A stretch of DNA of 64,000 bases, taken from positions 62,001 to 126,000 of the forward strand of contig JAUIJA010000004.1 in assembly GCA_030431055.1 (NCBI GenBank), given 5' to 3'. Position numbers and translations under genes: made by a program. The notes under the pieces were generated by a model. It ran no database searches, had not been told where the DNA came from, and worked only from the letters and a program-made list of their open reading frames with translations. Below, in pieces: positions 46,138 through 54,762 of the stretch (its first letter is position 1; every line of letters begins with the position of its first letter). This DNA comes from Bacteroidia bacterium (lineage in GTDB: Bacteria > Bacteroidota > Bacteroidia > Flavobacteriales > Flavobacteriaceae).

Positions 46138-46893
46138 AATTTTTGCAATAAATTTTCCAATTTCATTAATGGGATTTCCATTTAAAAACTTTACAAAAGC
46201 ACTTCCTATAATTGCTCCTTTTTGATGTTTTGTAGCTTGATTAAATGTTTCTTTATCTTTTATTCCAAAACCAACAATTTGAGGATTTTTCAATTTTAAA
46301 TCGTGAGTTCTTTTGAAATATTCCGTTTGTTCATTTCCAAAACCAGATTGGCTTCCTGTTACTGCTGCTGAACTCACCATGTAAATAAAACTATCTGATA
46401 ATTCGTCAATTTCGCGTATACGACTTTCTGAAGTTTGTGGAGTTATCAAAAAGATATTTTTTAAATTATATTTCTCAAAAATAAACTGATATTTACTTTT
46501 ATAAATTTCTAAAGGCAAATCGGGAATGATTAAGCCATCAATACCAATTTCAGCACATTTTTGACAAAATTTTTCTACACCAAATTGCATCATCGGATTA
46601 AAATATCCCATAATTAACAACGGAATTTGCACACTTTTGCGAATGTCTTTCAATTGTTCGAATAAAACTTTTGTAGTCATTCCGTTTTCAATAGCAATGG
46701 TCGAACTTTCTTGAATGGTTTGTCCATCAGCTAATGGATCGCTAAATGGTAAACCAATTTCTATCATGTCCACACCATTTTTTTCTAATTCTTTAATGAT
46801 AGTTACAGTGTCGTTTAGTTTAGGAAAACCAGCGGTAAAATATATTGAAAGTAGCTTTTTATCTTCTTGTAATTTTTGGTTGATTCTGTTCAT
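46126..46893 (-). CDS. trpA: Tryptophan synthase alpha chain
   Basis: A 255-residue TIM barrel that splits indole-3-glycerol phosphate into indole and glyceraldehyde-3-phosphate, passing indole to TrpB. Catalytic Glu is in DMIEIGLPFSDPLADG (about residue 45) and catalytic Asp in GLIIPDLPLE; the phosphate loop shows in VSSAAVTGSQ and VGFGIKD. It is the last gene of the trp operon, 57 bases behind trpB. Confidence 0.95.
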   Translation of the reverse strand: MNRINQKLQEDKKLLSIYFTAGFPKLNDTVTIIKELEKNGVDMIEIGLPFSDPLADGQTIQESSTIAIENGMTTKVLFEQLKDIRKSVQIPLLIMGYFNPMMQFGVEKFCQKCAEIGIDGLIIPDLPLEIYKSKYQFIFEKYNLKNIFLITPQTSESRIREIDELSDSFIYMVSSAAVTGSQSGFGNEQTEYFKRTHDLKLKNPQIVGFGIKDKETFNQATKHQKGAIIGSAFVKFLNGNPINEIGKFIAKIKKA

Positions 46894-46950
46894 AAAAATG
46901 TTTAGTCGTTGATGTGTTAATTTGATTTTTTAATTCGTAAATGATAGTTT

Positions 46951-48135
46951 TTAATTTATATCAAAATACTTAATGTAAGTATTCAAATCTTTGTCGCCTC
47001 GACCAGATAAATTGATAACTACAATATCATCTGATTGAAAGTTTCTTTTGTCTAAAACGGCTAAAGCATGAGATGATTCAATAGCTGGAATTATGCCTTC
47101 TTTTTTGCATAAATTTAATCCTGCTTTCATAGCTTCGTCGTCCGTTATAGCTTCAAAATCAGCTCGTTTGACATCGTGTAAATGCGCGTGTAAAGGTCCA
47201 ACTCCAGGATAATCAAGTCCAGCTGAAATAGAGTAGGGTTCGGTAATTTGTCCGTCTTCCGATTGCATTAATAGGGTTTTACTTCCGTGGATAATCCCAA
47301 TTTTTCCCAAAACAGAAGTTGCAGCACTTTCACCAGAATCAACTCCATGACCTGCAGCTTCCGCCGCAATTAATTGTACATTTTCTTCATCTAAATATTC
47401 ATAAAAAGCACCAGCAGCATTACTTCCACCACCTACACAAGCGATAACATAATTTGGGTTTTCGGTTCCCTCTAAAGTTTTTAATTGCGATTTAATTTCT
47501 TGCGAAATAATACGTTGGAATTTTGCCACCATATCAGGATAAGGATGCGGACCAACTACAGAACCAATTATGTAAAAAGTATCTACTGGGTTATTAATCC
47601 AATCTCGAATGGCTTCGTTTGTGGCGTCTTTCAACGTTTTGGAACCTGATGTTGCCGGACGAACTTCGGCGCCCAACATTTTCATACGAGCAACATTTGG
47701 CGCTTGACGTTTAATATCGATTTCTCCCATATACACAATACATTCTAGTCCCATTAATGCGCAAACAGTCGCCGTAGCAACTCCATGTTGTCCGGCACCA
47801 GTTTCAGCAATAATTCGTTTTTTACCTAAACGTTTTGCCATCAAAATTTGCCCAATGGTATTATTTACTTTATGAGCACCAGTATGACACAAATCTTCTC
47901 TTTTTAAGTAAATTTTTGTTTTGTATTGTTCCGATAATCGTTTAGCAAAATAAAGTGGAGTAGGACGACCAACATATTGTTTCAGCAAATCATGATATTC
48001 TTCTTGAAAAGAAGGTTCATTCATAATTTGAAGATATTTTTGTTTTAACTCTTCTACATTTGGATACAACATTTCTGGAATAAATGCACCACCAAATTTC
48101 CCGTAAAATCCGTTTTCATCTACACTATAATTCAT
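46951..48135 (-). CDS. trpB: Tryptophan synthase beta chain
   Basis: A 394-residue PLP enzyme condensing indole with L-serine. Motifs: [20 protein letters not shown], the PLP lysine in [20 protein letters not shown] (about residue 90), [32 protein letters not shown] (phosphate loop) and [18 protein letters not shown]. The length is typical of TrpB1. It starts 1 base after the trpF stop. Confidence 0.95.
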   Translation of the reverse strand: MNYSVDENGFYGKFGGAFIPEMLYPNVEELKQKYLQIMNEPSFQEEYHDLLKQYVGRPTPLYFAKRLSEQYKTKIYLKREDLCHTGAHKVNNTIGQILMAKRLGKKRIIAETGAGQHGVATATVCALMGLECIVYMGEIDIKRQAPNVARMKMLGAEVRPATSGSKTLKDATNEAIRDWINNPVDTFYIIGSVVGPHPYPDMVAKFQRIISQEIKSQLKTLEGTENPNYVIACVGGGSNAAGAFYEYLDEENVQLIAAEAAGHGVDSGESAATSVLGKIGIIHGSKTLLMQSEDGQITEPYSISAGLDYPGVGPLHAHLHDVKRADFEAITDDEAMKAGLNLCKKEGIIPAIESSHALAVLDKRNFQSDDIVVINLSGRGDKDLNTYIKYFDIN

Positions 48136-48136
48136 A

Positions 48137-48769
48137 TTAAATAGTATTTAGTTGTTGTTGAAATTCTTTTAATTCGTTTTTGGTTTTAATTCCAGGTTCG
48201 GTTTCAAATTGACTATTCACATCAATAGCGAAACATTTTTTAGAAATTTCTGTATTGAAAAAATCATTTAATTGATCTATTTGGTTGAGTCCAATTCCGC
48301 CACTTAGAAAAAATGGTTTAATACAATCGTATTTTTCTAAAGTTTTCCAATCAAAAGTAGTTCCGTTTCCACCAGGAAGTTTTCCTTTGGTATCGAAAAG
48401 AAAATAATCTACGTAATTTTCATAGTGTTTTAAAATTGAAAAATCAAAATCATCATCGATACTGAAAGCTTTAATAACGGTTATATTTTCGTCTTTTAAA
48501 TCTTTACAAAGTGTTAGTGATTCGTTTCCGTGAAGTTGTACAATATCTAGCTCATATTGATTTGCCTTTTCTAAAATATCATAGAAATAAGCATTTACAA
48601 ATACTCCAACTTTTTTAATTGATTTTGGTATAATTGACAATGAATCCAAATTGCAATATCGCTTTGAAGGTTCCCAAAAAATGAAACCTAAAAAATCAGG
48701 TTCTAAAGTTGAAATTTCCGGAATATTTTCAAGATTATTCATTCCACATATTTTTAATTTTGGTCTCAT
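48137..48769 (-). CDS. trpF: Phosphoribosylanthranilate isomerase
   Basis: A 210-residue TIM barrel for the Amadori rearrangement step. Catalytic Cys is in [12 protein letters not shown] and Asp in the motif around [33 protein letters not shown] forms the phosphate site. Its start overlaps the trpC stop by 4 bases (ATGA). Confidence 0.93.
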   Translation of the reverse strand: MRPKLKICGMNNLENIPEISTLEPDFLGFIFWEPSKRYCNLDSLSIIPKSIKKVGVFVNAYFYDILEKANQYELDIVQLHGNESLTLCKDLKDENITVIKAFSIDDDFDFSILKHYENYVDYFLFDTKGKLPGGNGTTFDWKTLEKYDCIKPFFLSGGIGLNQIDQLNDFFNTEISKKCFAIDVNSQFETEPGIKTKNELKEFQQQLNTI

Positions 48770-49554
48770 ATCGACAACAATTTTTGAATGAATACTTTTG
48801 CTTCATTTCCAGGATTATCAGTTTTCATAAAATGTTCGCCCATTAAAAAACCTTGGTAACCAAATTGTTGTAATTCTTTTACAGCTTCAATTGAACTAAT
48901 TCCACTTTCGGAAACTTTTACAAATTCGTCAGGAATATGAACTGAAAGTTCTTTGCTATAATCTAAGCTCACTTCAAATGTTTTTAGGTTTCTATTATTA
49001 ACACCAATCATGTTTAAACTTGGCATTATTGATTTTTCTAGTTCTTCTCTATTGTGAACTTCTAATAAAACTTCTAAGCCTAAACTCTGAGCAAATTGTG
49101 ATAAATGTTGAATTTCATCTCGAGTTAAAACAGCAGCAATAAGTAAAATAACATCAGCTCCGTAGGCTTTTGCTTCTAAAATTTGGTATTCATCAATAAC
49201 GAACTCTTTTCTTAAAATTGGAATATTTATAACTGATTTTGTAAGGAGCAAATCGTCTAAACTTCCACCAAAATATTTTCCATCAGTTAAAACAGAAATA
49301 CCGCAAACACCAGCATTTTGATAACCCAACGTTACATCTTCAACATTATGATTGAAGTTAATTACACTTTTAGAAGGCGAACGACGTTTGTGTTCGGCAA
49401 TAATTCCAAAATTTGTATTGGCTAAAATTTTACTTAACGATTTTGTTCTTAAATTGAATAAATCAGTTGCTTCTAATTGGTTTACAGAAACTACTTTTTT
49501 CTTCAATTCTACTTCACGTTTTTTATCGGCTATAATTTTATTGAGTATGTTCAT
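48766..49554 (-). CDS. trpC: Indole-3-glycerol-phosphate synthase
   Basis: A 262-residue TIM barrel that closes the indole ring. The sequence shows IIAEHKRRSPSKSVI (substrate lysine), ISVLTDGKYFGGSLDDLLLT, ILRKEFVIDEYQILEAKAYG, GADVILLIAAVLTR, IGVNNRNLKTFEV and VKVSESGISS. Monofunctional, not fused to trpF. A palindromic repeat separates it from trpD upstream. Confidence 0.94.
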   Translation of the reverse strand: MNILNKIIADKKREVELKKKVVSVNQLEATDLFNLRTKSLSKILANTNFGIIAEHKRRSPSKSVINFNHNVEDVTLGYQNAGVCGISVLTDGKYFGGSLDDLLLTKSVINIPILRKEFVIDEYQILEAKAYGADVILLIAAVLTRDEIQHLSQFAQSLGLEVLLEVHNREELEKSIMPSLNMIGVNNRNLKTFEVSLDYSKELSVHIPDEFVKVSESGISSIEAVKELQQFGYQGFLMGEHFMKTDNPGNEAKVFIQKLLSI

Positions 49555-49567
49555 TGTTTGATTTTTT

Positions 49568-49623
49568 TGTCACATCGAGCGGAGTCGAGATGTTAGTTGT
49601 TCTCGACTCCGCTCGAACTGACA
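49568..49623. repeat. TGTCA...TGACA palindromic repeat inside the trp operon
   Basis: The left arm begins TGTCACATCGAGCGGAGTCG; the right arm reads TCTCGACTCCGCTCGAACTG then ACA. The arms pair with one short mismatch region and a 10-base loop. It occupies nearly all of the trpD-trpC gap, directly after the trpD stop. Relatives are at 10671, 22925 and 30419. Confidence 0.8.
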
Positions 49624-49624
49624 G

Positions 49625-50617
49625 TTAGTTGCTTAAAGCGATTAATTTATTTAATTTTTCAAAAGCTTTTCCACTCAATAAACTTGCTTCTGCTTTAGCG
49701 AAAGCTTCATCAAATGTTGATTTTTCTACAGTTTGAATAGCAATTGCAGCATTGGTACATACCACTTGTTTTTGTTCCATTGTTCCCTTTCCAGAAATGA
49801 TGTCGTAAAATATTTTCGCCGATTCTTCAATAGTTGTTCCGCCTTTAATAGTTTCAAGCGAAATTTTATTGATTTTGAAATCACTTGGCTGTGCTATAAA
49901 TTCTGAATTGTTTGAAATAATTTTTACTGAATCGGTTAACGAAATTTCATCAAAACCACTTAATCCGTGAAGAATGCTATAATTAACATCGGTTTTTTGA
50001 TACAAATAAGCATACATTCTTGCCAATTCTAAACTAAAAACACCAACCATTTGATTTTTTGGAAATGACGGATTTACCATTGGTCCGAGCATATTGAAAA
50101 AGGTTTTTATTCCTAATTCTTTGCGAATAGGCGCAACATTTTTTAGTGCTGGATGGAAAAGTGGCGCGTGTAAAATAGCAATATTGGCTTCTTCGATACT
50201 TTGTTTTAAAAAATCGGGATTATTAGAAAATTTTACACCCATTTTTTCCATTACATTACTCGAACCCGAAATGGAAGAAACGCCGTAATTGCCATGCTTG
50301 GCGACTTTAATACCAGCTCCAGCAACCACAAAAGACGAAAGAGTCGAAATATTAAAAGTGTTTTTCCCGTCGCCACCAGTTCCGCATAAATCAATTGTAT
50401 TATAATCGGAAAAATCTACAGGAAAGCACAATTCTAAAAGTGCTTCTCTAAATCCTGAAAGTTCTTCAATTGTGATGTTTCGCATTAGAAAAACTGTTAT
50501 AAATGCTGTTATTTCACTTGGATTGTAAATTCCCTTTGAAATATTTACCAAAGCCGTTTTAGCTTCTTCTTTGCTTAACGTTTGGTGTTGTATAAGTTGT
50601 TGTAATAAATCTTTCAT
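49625..50617 (-). CDS. trpD: Anthranilate phosphoribosyltransferase
   Basis: A 330-residue enzyme transferring phosphoribose from PRPP to anthranilate. Motifs: IDLCGTGGDGKNTFNISTLS (PRPP loop), VAKHGNYGVSSISGSSNVME, LHAPLFHPALKNVAPIRKEL, GIKTFFNMLGPMVNPSFP and LHGLSGFDEISLT. I start at 50617 (MKDLLQQLIQ); the 18 residues upstream are not family-like. It is separate from trpG, unlike the fused E. coli gene. Confidence 0.94.
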   Translation of the reverse strand: MKDLLQQLIQHQTLSKEEAKTALVNISKGIYNPSEITAFITVFLMRNITIEELSGFREALLELCFPVDFSDYNTIDLCGTGGDGKNTFNISTLSSFVVAGAGIKVAKHGNYGVSSISGSSNVMEKMGVKFSNNPDFLKQSIEEANIAILHAPLFHPALKNVAPIRKELGIKTFFNMLGPMVNPSFPKNQMVGVFSLELARMYAYLYQKTDVNYSILHGLSGFDEISLTDSVKIISNNSEFIAQPSDFKINKISLETIKGGTTIEESAKIFYDIISGKGTMEQKQVVCTNAAIAIQTVEKSTFDEAFAKAEASLLSGKAFEKLNKLIALSN

Positions 50618-50710
50618 TTTAGTTTCAATTAGATTAGATATGAGTTGGGCTGGAAAGTTCATTTTGTTCAATGACTTTCGACTATTTTTTTACTGATATG
50701 TATTGATTAA

Positions 50711-51274
50711 TTAGGCGTTAAGCCAATTTTCGAGAATTTTCTTTCCGAGTGGCGTTAAAACACTTTCTGGATGAAATTGTACGCCACGAACTTTTAACGA
50801 TTCGTGTTTAAGCGACATGATTTGGTTATTTTCATCAACTGAAGTCACGATTAATTCGGAAGGTAAATTTTCATTGGCAACAACCCAAGAATGATAACGG
50901 CCAACTTCAAACTCTTGTGGTAAATTGGTAAAAAGTTCATCAGAATTTTGTTGAGTAACTTTAGTAGCAACTCCGTGATAAACAGTATCAAGATTAATTA
51001 GTTTTCCACCAAAAACTTCACCAATTGCTTGTAAACCCAAACAAACTCCAAGAATATCTTTTTGAGTTGCATATTCTTTAATTACAGGTTTCAGTAAACC
51101 AGCTTCATCAGGAATTCCTGGTCCAGGAGAAAGTAATATTTTATCAAAATCCTTCAATTCGTTTAATTCAAATTCGTCGTTTCTAAAAACAGTAACTTCT
51201 GCTCCTAAATCTTCTAAATAGTGAACTAAATTATACGTAAAACTATCGTAATTATCTATGACTACTACTTTCAT
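50711..51274 (-). CDS. trpG: Anthranilate synthase component II (glutamine amidotransferase)
   Basis: A 187-residue class I glutaminase that supplies ammonia to TrpE. VVVIDNYDSFTYNLVHYLED, LLSPGPGIPDEAG, the nucleophilic cysteine in ILGVCLGLQAIGEVFGG (about residue 78), and VQFHPESVLTP with the catalytic His-Glu pair. It starts 2 bases after trpE. Confidence 0.95.
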   Translation of the reverse strand: MKVVVIDNYDSFTYNLVHYLEDLGAEVTVFRNDEFELNELKDFDKILLSPGPGIPDEAGLLKPVIKEYATQKDILGVCLGLQAIGEVFGGKLINLDTVYHGVATKVTQQNSDELFTNLPQEFEVGRYHSWVVANENLPSELIVTSVDENNQIMSLKHESLKVRGVQFHPESVLTPLGKKILENWLNA

Positions 51275-51276
51275 AA

Positions 51277-52674
51277 TTATATTGTTTCTGCCATTTCTAA
51301 TGCTTTTTGTAAAGCACCTATTTTATTATAAACTTCTTGTAACTCGTTTTCTTCTTTCGAACTTTCTACAATTCCTGCACCAGCTTGAAAGTAAAGTGTA
51401 TGATTTTTACTTAAAAAAGAACGAATCATAATGGCGTGGTTAAAATTACCATTAAAATCCATAAAACCAATGGCGCCACCGTAAAAGCTTCGGTTTGTAG
51501 TTTCTAATTCTTCAATAAGTTGCATTGCTTTTACCTTTGGAGCTCCGGAAAGCGTTCCCGCTGGAAATGTTTGTACTGCCAAGTTTAGCGAATTTTTGTT
51601 TTGTAAGTTTCCAGTAACTTTTGAAACCAAATGTATTACATGCGAAAAGAATTGAACTTCTTTAAAAGTTTCCACTTTAACATTATTACAGCTTCTGCTT
51701 AAATCGTTTCGAGCTAAATCGACAAGCATAATGTGTTCGCTATTTTCTTTAGTATCAACGCTTAATTTTTTTGCCAATTCAGAATCTAATTCGTCATTTC
51801 CACTTCGTTTGAAAGTTCCAGCGATAGGATGAATTTCTGCTTTTTGATTTTGAATAACCAACTGTGCTTCTGGAGAAGAACCAAATATTTTAAAATTTCC
51901 ATAATCGAAATAGAATAGGTAAGGAGAAGGATTTACATTTCGCAATGCTCGATAAACATTAAATTCGTCACCTTTAAATTCTTGTTCGAAACGTTTTGAT
52001 AAAACCAATTGAAAAACATCTCCGCGATGGCAATGTTGTTTTGCTTTTTTAACGATTTCTACATACTGATTATCATTAATATTTGCTTTAGTTTCTGATG
52101 TTTTTGAAAAACCAAACGAACTTACATTTTGAGCTTGAAGAATTTGTTCGATTTCCTTAATGTTATCTTTTTCTGAAACGGAATTACAAATAATAAAAGC
52201 CTCATTTTTAAAATGATTAATTGCGATAATGTTTTGATATACTGAATAATAAATTTGAGGAATTTGATTTTCTGTTGATTTATTTTGAATGTTAACTTTC
52301 TCAAAATATTGAATAGCATCGTATGCTGTGTAACCAAACAATCCGTTTGAAATAAACTTTAAATCGTTTGAAGAGGTTTCAAATAGATTTTTAAAATTTT
52401 CTAATTCTTGAATTACATTTGTTTCTCTTGAAATAGAAATACTTTTTGCTTCTTGTTGTGGATACTGAACTTCAATTTCATTGTTTTCTATTTTGAAATA
52501 AGCAATAGGATTACAACAGATGTACGAAAAACTATTGTTGTTTGTGTGATAATCTGAGCTTTCAAGTAAAGTGCTATTCGGAAATTTATCGCGAATCTTT
52601 AGATAAACACTTACTGGCGTAAATGTATCGGCTAAAACTTGTTTGTAATTTGTATGTAACTTTATTTTTTTCAT
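51277..52674 (-). CDS. trpE: Anthranilate synthase component I
   Basis: A 465-residue chorismate-utilising enzyme making anthranilate with TrpG. The N-terminal tryptophan feedback region contains LLESSDYHTNNNSFSYICCN (the LLES motif that binds Trp). The catalytic part shows FQLVLSKRFEQEF, NPSPYLFYFDYGNFKIFGSS, HPIAGTFKRS, MLVDLARNDLSRSC, FPAGTLSGAPKVKAMQLIEE and FQAGAGIVESSKEENE. I start at 52674 (MKKIKLHTNY), after the attenuator hairpin; a longer frame to 52719 would run through the terminator. It is the first structural gene of the operon. Confidence 0.95.
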   Translation of the reverse strand: MKKIKLHTNYKQVLADTFTPVSVYLKIRDKFPNSTLLESSDYHTNNNSFSYICCNPIAYFKIENNEIEVQYPQQEAKSISISRETNVIQELENFKNLFETSSNDLKFISNGLFGYTAYDAIQYFEKVNIQNKSTENQIPQIYYSVYQNIIAINHFKNEAFIICNSVSEKDNIKEIEQILQAQNVSSFGFSKTSETKANINDNQYVEIVKKAKQHCHRGDVFQLVLSKRFEQEFKGDEFNVYRALRNVNPSPYLFYFDYGNFKIFGSSPEAQLVIQNQKAEIHPIAGTFKRSGNDELDSELAKKLSVDTKENSEHIMLVDLARNDLSRSCNNVKVETFKEVQFFSHVIHLVSKVTGNLQNKNSLNLAVQTFPAGTLSGAPKVKAMQLIEELETTNRSFYGGAIGFMDFNGNFNHAIMIRSFLSKNHTLYFQAGAGIVESSKEENELQEVYNKIGALQKALEMAETI

Positions 52675-52693
52675 TTTGTTGATTTTTGAGCAT

Positions 52694-52725
52694 AAAAAAA
52701 GGCTTGTCGTGATTGACAAGCCTTT
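52694..52725 (-). terminator. trp attenuator terminator
   Basis: On the minus strand GGCTTGTC (52722-52715), a 6-base loop and GACAAGCC (52708-52701), then T7 (52700-52694). It ends 20 bases before the trpE ATG and follows the Trp-rich leader peptide. A segment of the leader, 52768-52774 (GTCGTGA), is complementary to 52706-52712 (TCACGAC), which spans the loop and the start of the 3' arm, so an antiterminator fold is possible. Confidence 0.85.
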
Positions 52726-52767
52726 TCTAAGTATTTTGTTTTTAAATTATACTATAGCAGGATTTGC

Positions 52768-52824
52768 TCACGACGTTTGACGTAAGTTAATCCACCACCA
52801 AGTATTATTTAAAATATTTTGCAT
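52768..52824 (-). CDS. trpL: trp operon leader peptide
   Basis: An 18-residue open frame, MQNILNNTWWWINLRQTS, with three consecutive tryptophan codons at residues 9-11. It lies upstream of an intrinsic terminator and then trpE. The sequence around the Trp codons (GGATT at 52793-52789 with AATCC at 52764-52760, plus ACGT at 52783-52780 with 52776-52773) can form a 1:2 hairpin that overlaps the antiterminator arm GTCGTGA. Ribosome stalling at low charged tRNA-Trp would prevent the 1:2 fold and favour read-through. The mechanism is inferred from these parts; the parts themselves are seen. Confidence 0.88.
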   Translation of the reverse strand: MQNILNNTWWWINLRQTS

Positions 52825-52843
52825 TTTGTATTTTTGTATGCTG

Positions 52844-52876
52844 CAAATTTATGCAAACTTATTTTTTAAATCCAAA
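52844..52876 (-). promoter_or_regulatory. Promoter of the trp operon
   Basis: Minus strand TTTG (52876-52873), 21 bases, TAAATTTG (52851-52844), the Bacteroidota promoter pattern. Transcription would start about 12 bases before the leader-peptide ATG at 52824. Confidence 0.7.
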
Positions 52877-52884
52877 TAAAAAAT

Positions 52885-52920
52885 AAAAAAAGTCCGAAAA
52901 ATATTTTTCGGACTTAACTT
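52885..52920 (-). terminator. Terminator of the MarR-nitroreductase-YceI unit
   Basis: AGTCCGAAAAA (52891-52901) and TTTTTCGGACT (52904-52914) form an 11-bp stem followed on the minus strand by a T-rich run, insulating the trp promoter from upstream transcription. Confidence 0.8.
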
Positions 52921-52940
52921 TTTCATAGCAAATATTGAAA

Positions 52941-53510
52941 TTAGAATGCTAAGTTAACATCTAATTCGAAATCGTCGTAAATCGTTTTGTCTCCTAGGTT
53001 TTCGAAGAAAGAACCCGATTTATATTTGATGTCAAATTTAGTTCTATCGATAACTAATTTAGTTGTTGCAGAATTTTTAGCAACAGTCATATCAAAATTA
53101 ACATGATTGGTAATTCCTTTGATTGTTAAATCGGCAAAAACAGTGTAAACTCCATTTCCTTTATCAGCAATTTTCTTGAATTCTAAAGTTGCTGTTGGAA
53201 ATTTTTCAGTACTAAAGAAATCATCTGATTTTAAATGTCCGTCTAATTTTGCAGCCCATTCTCCTTCTAAATCTTTTGTTGTAATAGATGCCATATCAAC
53301 TGTAAATTTTCCACCAGCTAATTTATCACCTTTGAACATTAAGATTCCATCTTTTAAATTTACAATTCCATCATGTTGACCTGTAACTTTTTTTCCAACC
53401 CAATGAATTGAACTTTTTTCTGCATTTACTTTTTTAGATGTTTGTGCTTGAGTTGTAAATGATACAAATGCTACAAGAGCTAAAGCGATTGTTTTTAATT
53501 GTTTTGTCAT
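52941..53510 (-). CDS. YceI family periplasmic protein
   Basis: A 189-residue lipocalin-like protein with a signal peptide (IALALVAFVSFTTQAQ). The YceI fold binds isoprenoid or other long hydrophobic chains. The sequence shows KSSIHWVGKKVTGQHDGIVN, GGKFTVDMASITTKDLEGEW, HLKSDDFFSTEKFPTATLEF and FADLTIKGITNHVNFDMTVA. It ends a unit with the MarR regulator and the nitroreductase, a combination frequent in flavobacteria. Ligand not known. Confidence 0.9.
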   Translation of the reverse strand: MTKQLKTIALALVAFVSFTTQAQTSKKVNAEKSSIHWVGKKVTGQHDGIVNLKDGILMFKGDKLAGGKFTVDMASITTKDLEGEWAAKLDGHLKSDDFFSTEKFPTATLEFKKIADKGNGVYTVFADLTIKGITNHVNFDMTVAKNSATTKLVIDRTKFDIKYKSGSFFENLGDKTIYDDFELDVNLAF

Positions 53511-53536
53511 GATTTTAAATTTAAAGTTTAAATGTA

Positions 53537-54169
53537 TTAAATAGTTTCGAATAATTCCTCTTTTGATTTTCTAACTTTTATGTAGTGTTGAGAATAATCT
53601 TCTTCGTGACGATATCCTACAGGAACTACTAATGAAGCGTTTAAGCCTAATTTATCTAAGCCCAAAATTTCATTGTATTTAGATGGCTCAAAACCTTCCA
53701 TAGGAGTTGCATCGATTTTAAGTTCGGCAGCAGCGTTTAAAAGATTTCCCATTGCTAAATACGTTTGCTTAGATGTCCAATTATTTTGAATATCTTGTGG
53801 AAGATCAATTAATTTTGCTTTCATTAAATCTGAAAAAGCTTGTAAATCTTCAACATTTAGGCTTCTTGTTGTCGCAATATTTTGAATGTAGTTGTCAATA
53901 TGATCGTTTTGAACATCTACATAATTAGCAAAAACAAATAGGTGAGAAGCATCGGTAATTTGAGTTTGTCCCCAAGAGAATTCTTTTAGTTGCTCACGAA
54001 TAGCTTTATTTTCGATTAAAAATACTTTATAAGGCTGTAAACCATAAGATGAAGCACTTAATCTAATAGCTTCTTTTAATGTTTCTAAATCGTTGTTTGA
54101 TATACTTTTTGTACTATCAAACTTTTTAGTAGCGTAACGCCAATTTTGATTTTCTATAAATGTTTCCAT
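53537..54169 (-). CDS. NAD(P)H-dependent nitroreductase family oxidoreductase
   Basis: A 210-residue FMN flavoprotein of the NfsB/nitroreductase family: NQNWRYATKKFDSTKSISNN (FMN phosphate site), AIRLSASSYGLQPYKVFLIE, LAMGNLLNAAAELKIDATPM, EGFEPSKYNEILGL and VVPVGYRHEEDY. It reduces quinones or nitro compounds using NAD(P)H. It begins 5 bases after the MarR stop and is probably controlled by that regulator. Confidence 0.88.
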   Translation of the reverse strand: METFIENQNWRYATKKFDSTKSISNNDLETLKEAIRLSASSYGLQPYKVFLIENKAIREQLKEFSWGQTQITDASHLFVFANYVDVQNDHIDNYIQNIATTRSLNVEDLQAFSDLMKAKLIDLPQDIQNNWTSKQTYLAMGNLLNAAAELKIDATPMEGFEPSKYNEILGLDKLGLNASLVVPVGYRHEEDYSQHYIKVRKSKEELFETI

Positions 54170-54174
54170 ATTTA

Positions 54175-54627
54175 TTATTGTTTAATTTTTTCTAATAATG
54201 TGTTTAATGTTTCTAATTCTTTTGCTGTTAGATTTCCAGTTATGCTTTGTTCATAATTTTCAACAGGTAAATCTAAATTGGCCAAGGCTTTTAGCCCAAC
54301 GTCAGTAATGGTAATTTCCATTTTCCTTCGATTATTTGGACAAACATTTCTAATAACCATTTCTTTAGTTATAAGTTTGTCTATCAATCGAGTAGTGTTG
54401 CTGTTTTTTGTTAACATGCGTTCTTGAATATCACTCATGTTTACCGGTTTTCCTTTTTGTCCTCTTAATATCCGTAAAACGTTATATTGTTCGCTAGATA
54501 AATCAAAAGGCTTTAAAATTTCTTGAAATTTATCTGCAATCATATTTTTAGTAAAGTTTAGATTAAGGATAACTTTTTTTGTAATACTTAAAGGAACCGT
54601 ACTTTTTATTTCTTTTTCAATTTCCAT
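54175..54627 (-). CDS. MarR family transcriptional regulator
   Basis: A 150-residue winged-helix dimer. The recognition region is LSSEQYNVLRILRGQKGKPV, NMSDIQERMLTKNSNTTRLI and DKLITKEMVIRNVCPNNRRK (wing). There is one cysteine (in NVCPNN), so redox sensing through a thiol is possible but unproven. It leads an operon with nitroreductase and YceI genes. On the minus strand TACATTTG (54663-54656) is a likely -7 element, and the palindrome at 54676-54695 overlaps its upstream promoter region, pointing to autoregulation. Confidence 0.88.
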   Translation of the reverse strand: MEIEKEIKSTVPLSITKKVILNLNFTKNMIADKFQEILKPFDLSSEQYNVLRILRGQKGKPVNMSDIQERMLTKNSNTTRLIDKLITKEMVIRNVCPNNRRKMEITITDVGLKALANLDLPVENYEQSITGNLTAKELETLNTLLEKIKQ

Positions 54628-54675
54628 CAGATTTGGCTTTCAATATTTGTAGGTACAAATGTAAAGTAAAAAAGT

Positions 54676-54695
54676 ATACTTGTATATACAAATAT
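54676..54695. promoter_or_regulatory. Candidate MarR operator palindrome
   Basis: TTGTATATACAA (54680-54691) is a perfect 12-base palindrome, extended to 54676-54695 with one mismatched pair. It lies between divergent marR and rhodanese genes, next to the marR -7 element. Confidence 0.55.
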
Positions 54696-54762
54696 GTATT
54701 AATTTTGTGTTAAAATTTTTCAATATGAAATTTGATATTAAATTTGCTAAAAATTTTAAAGA

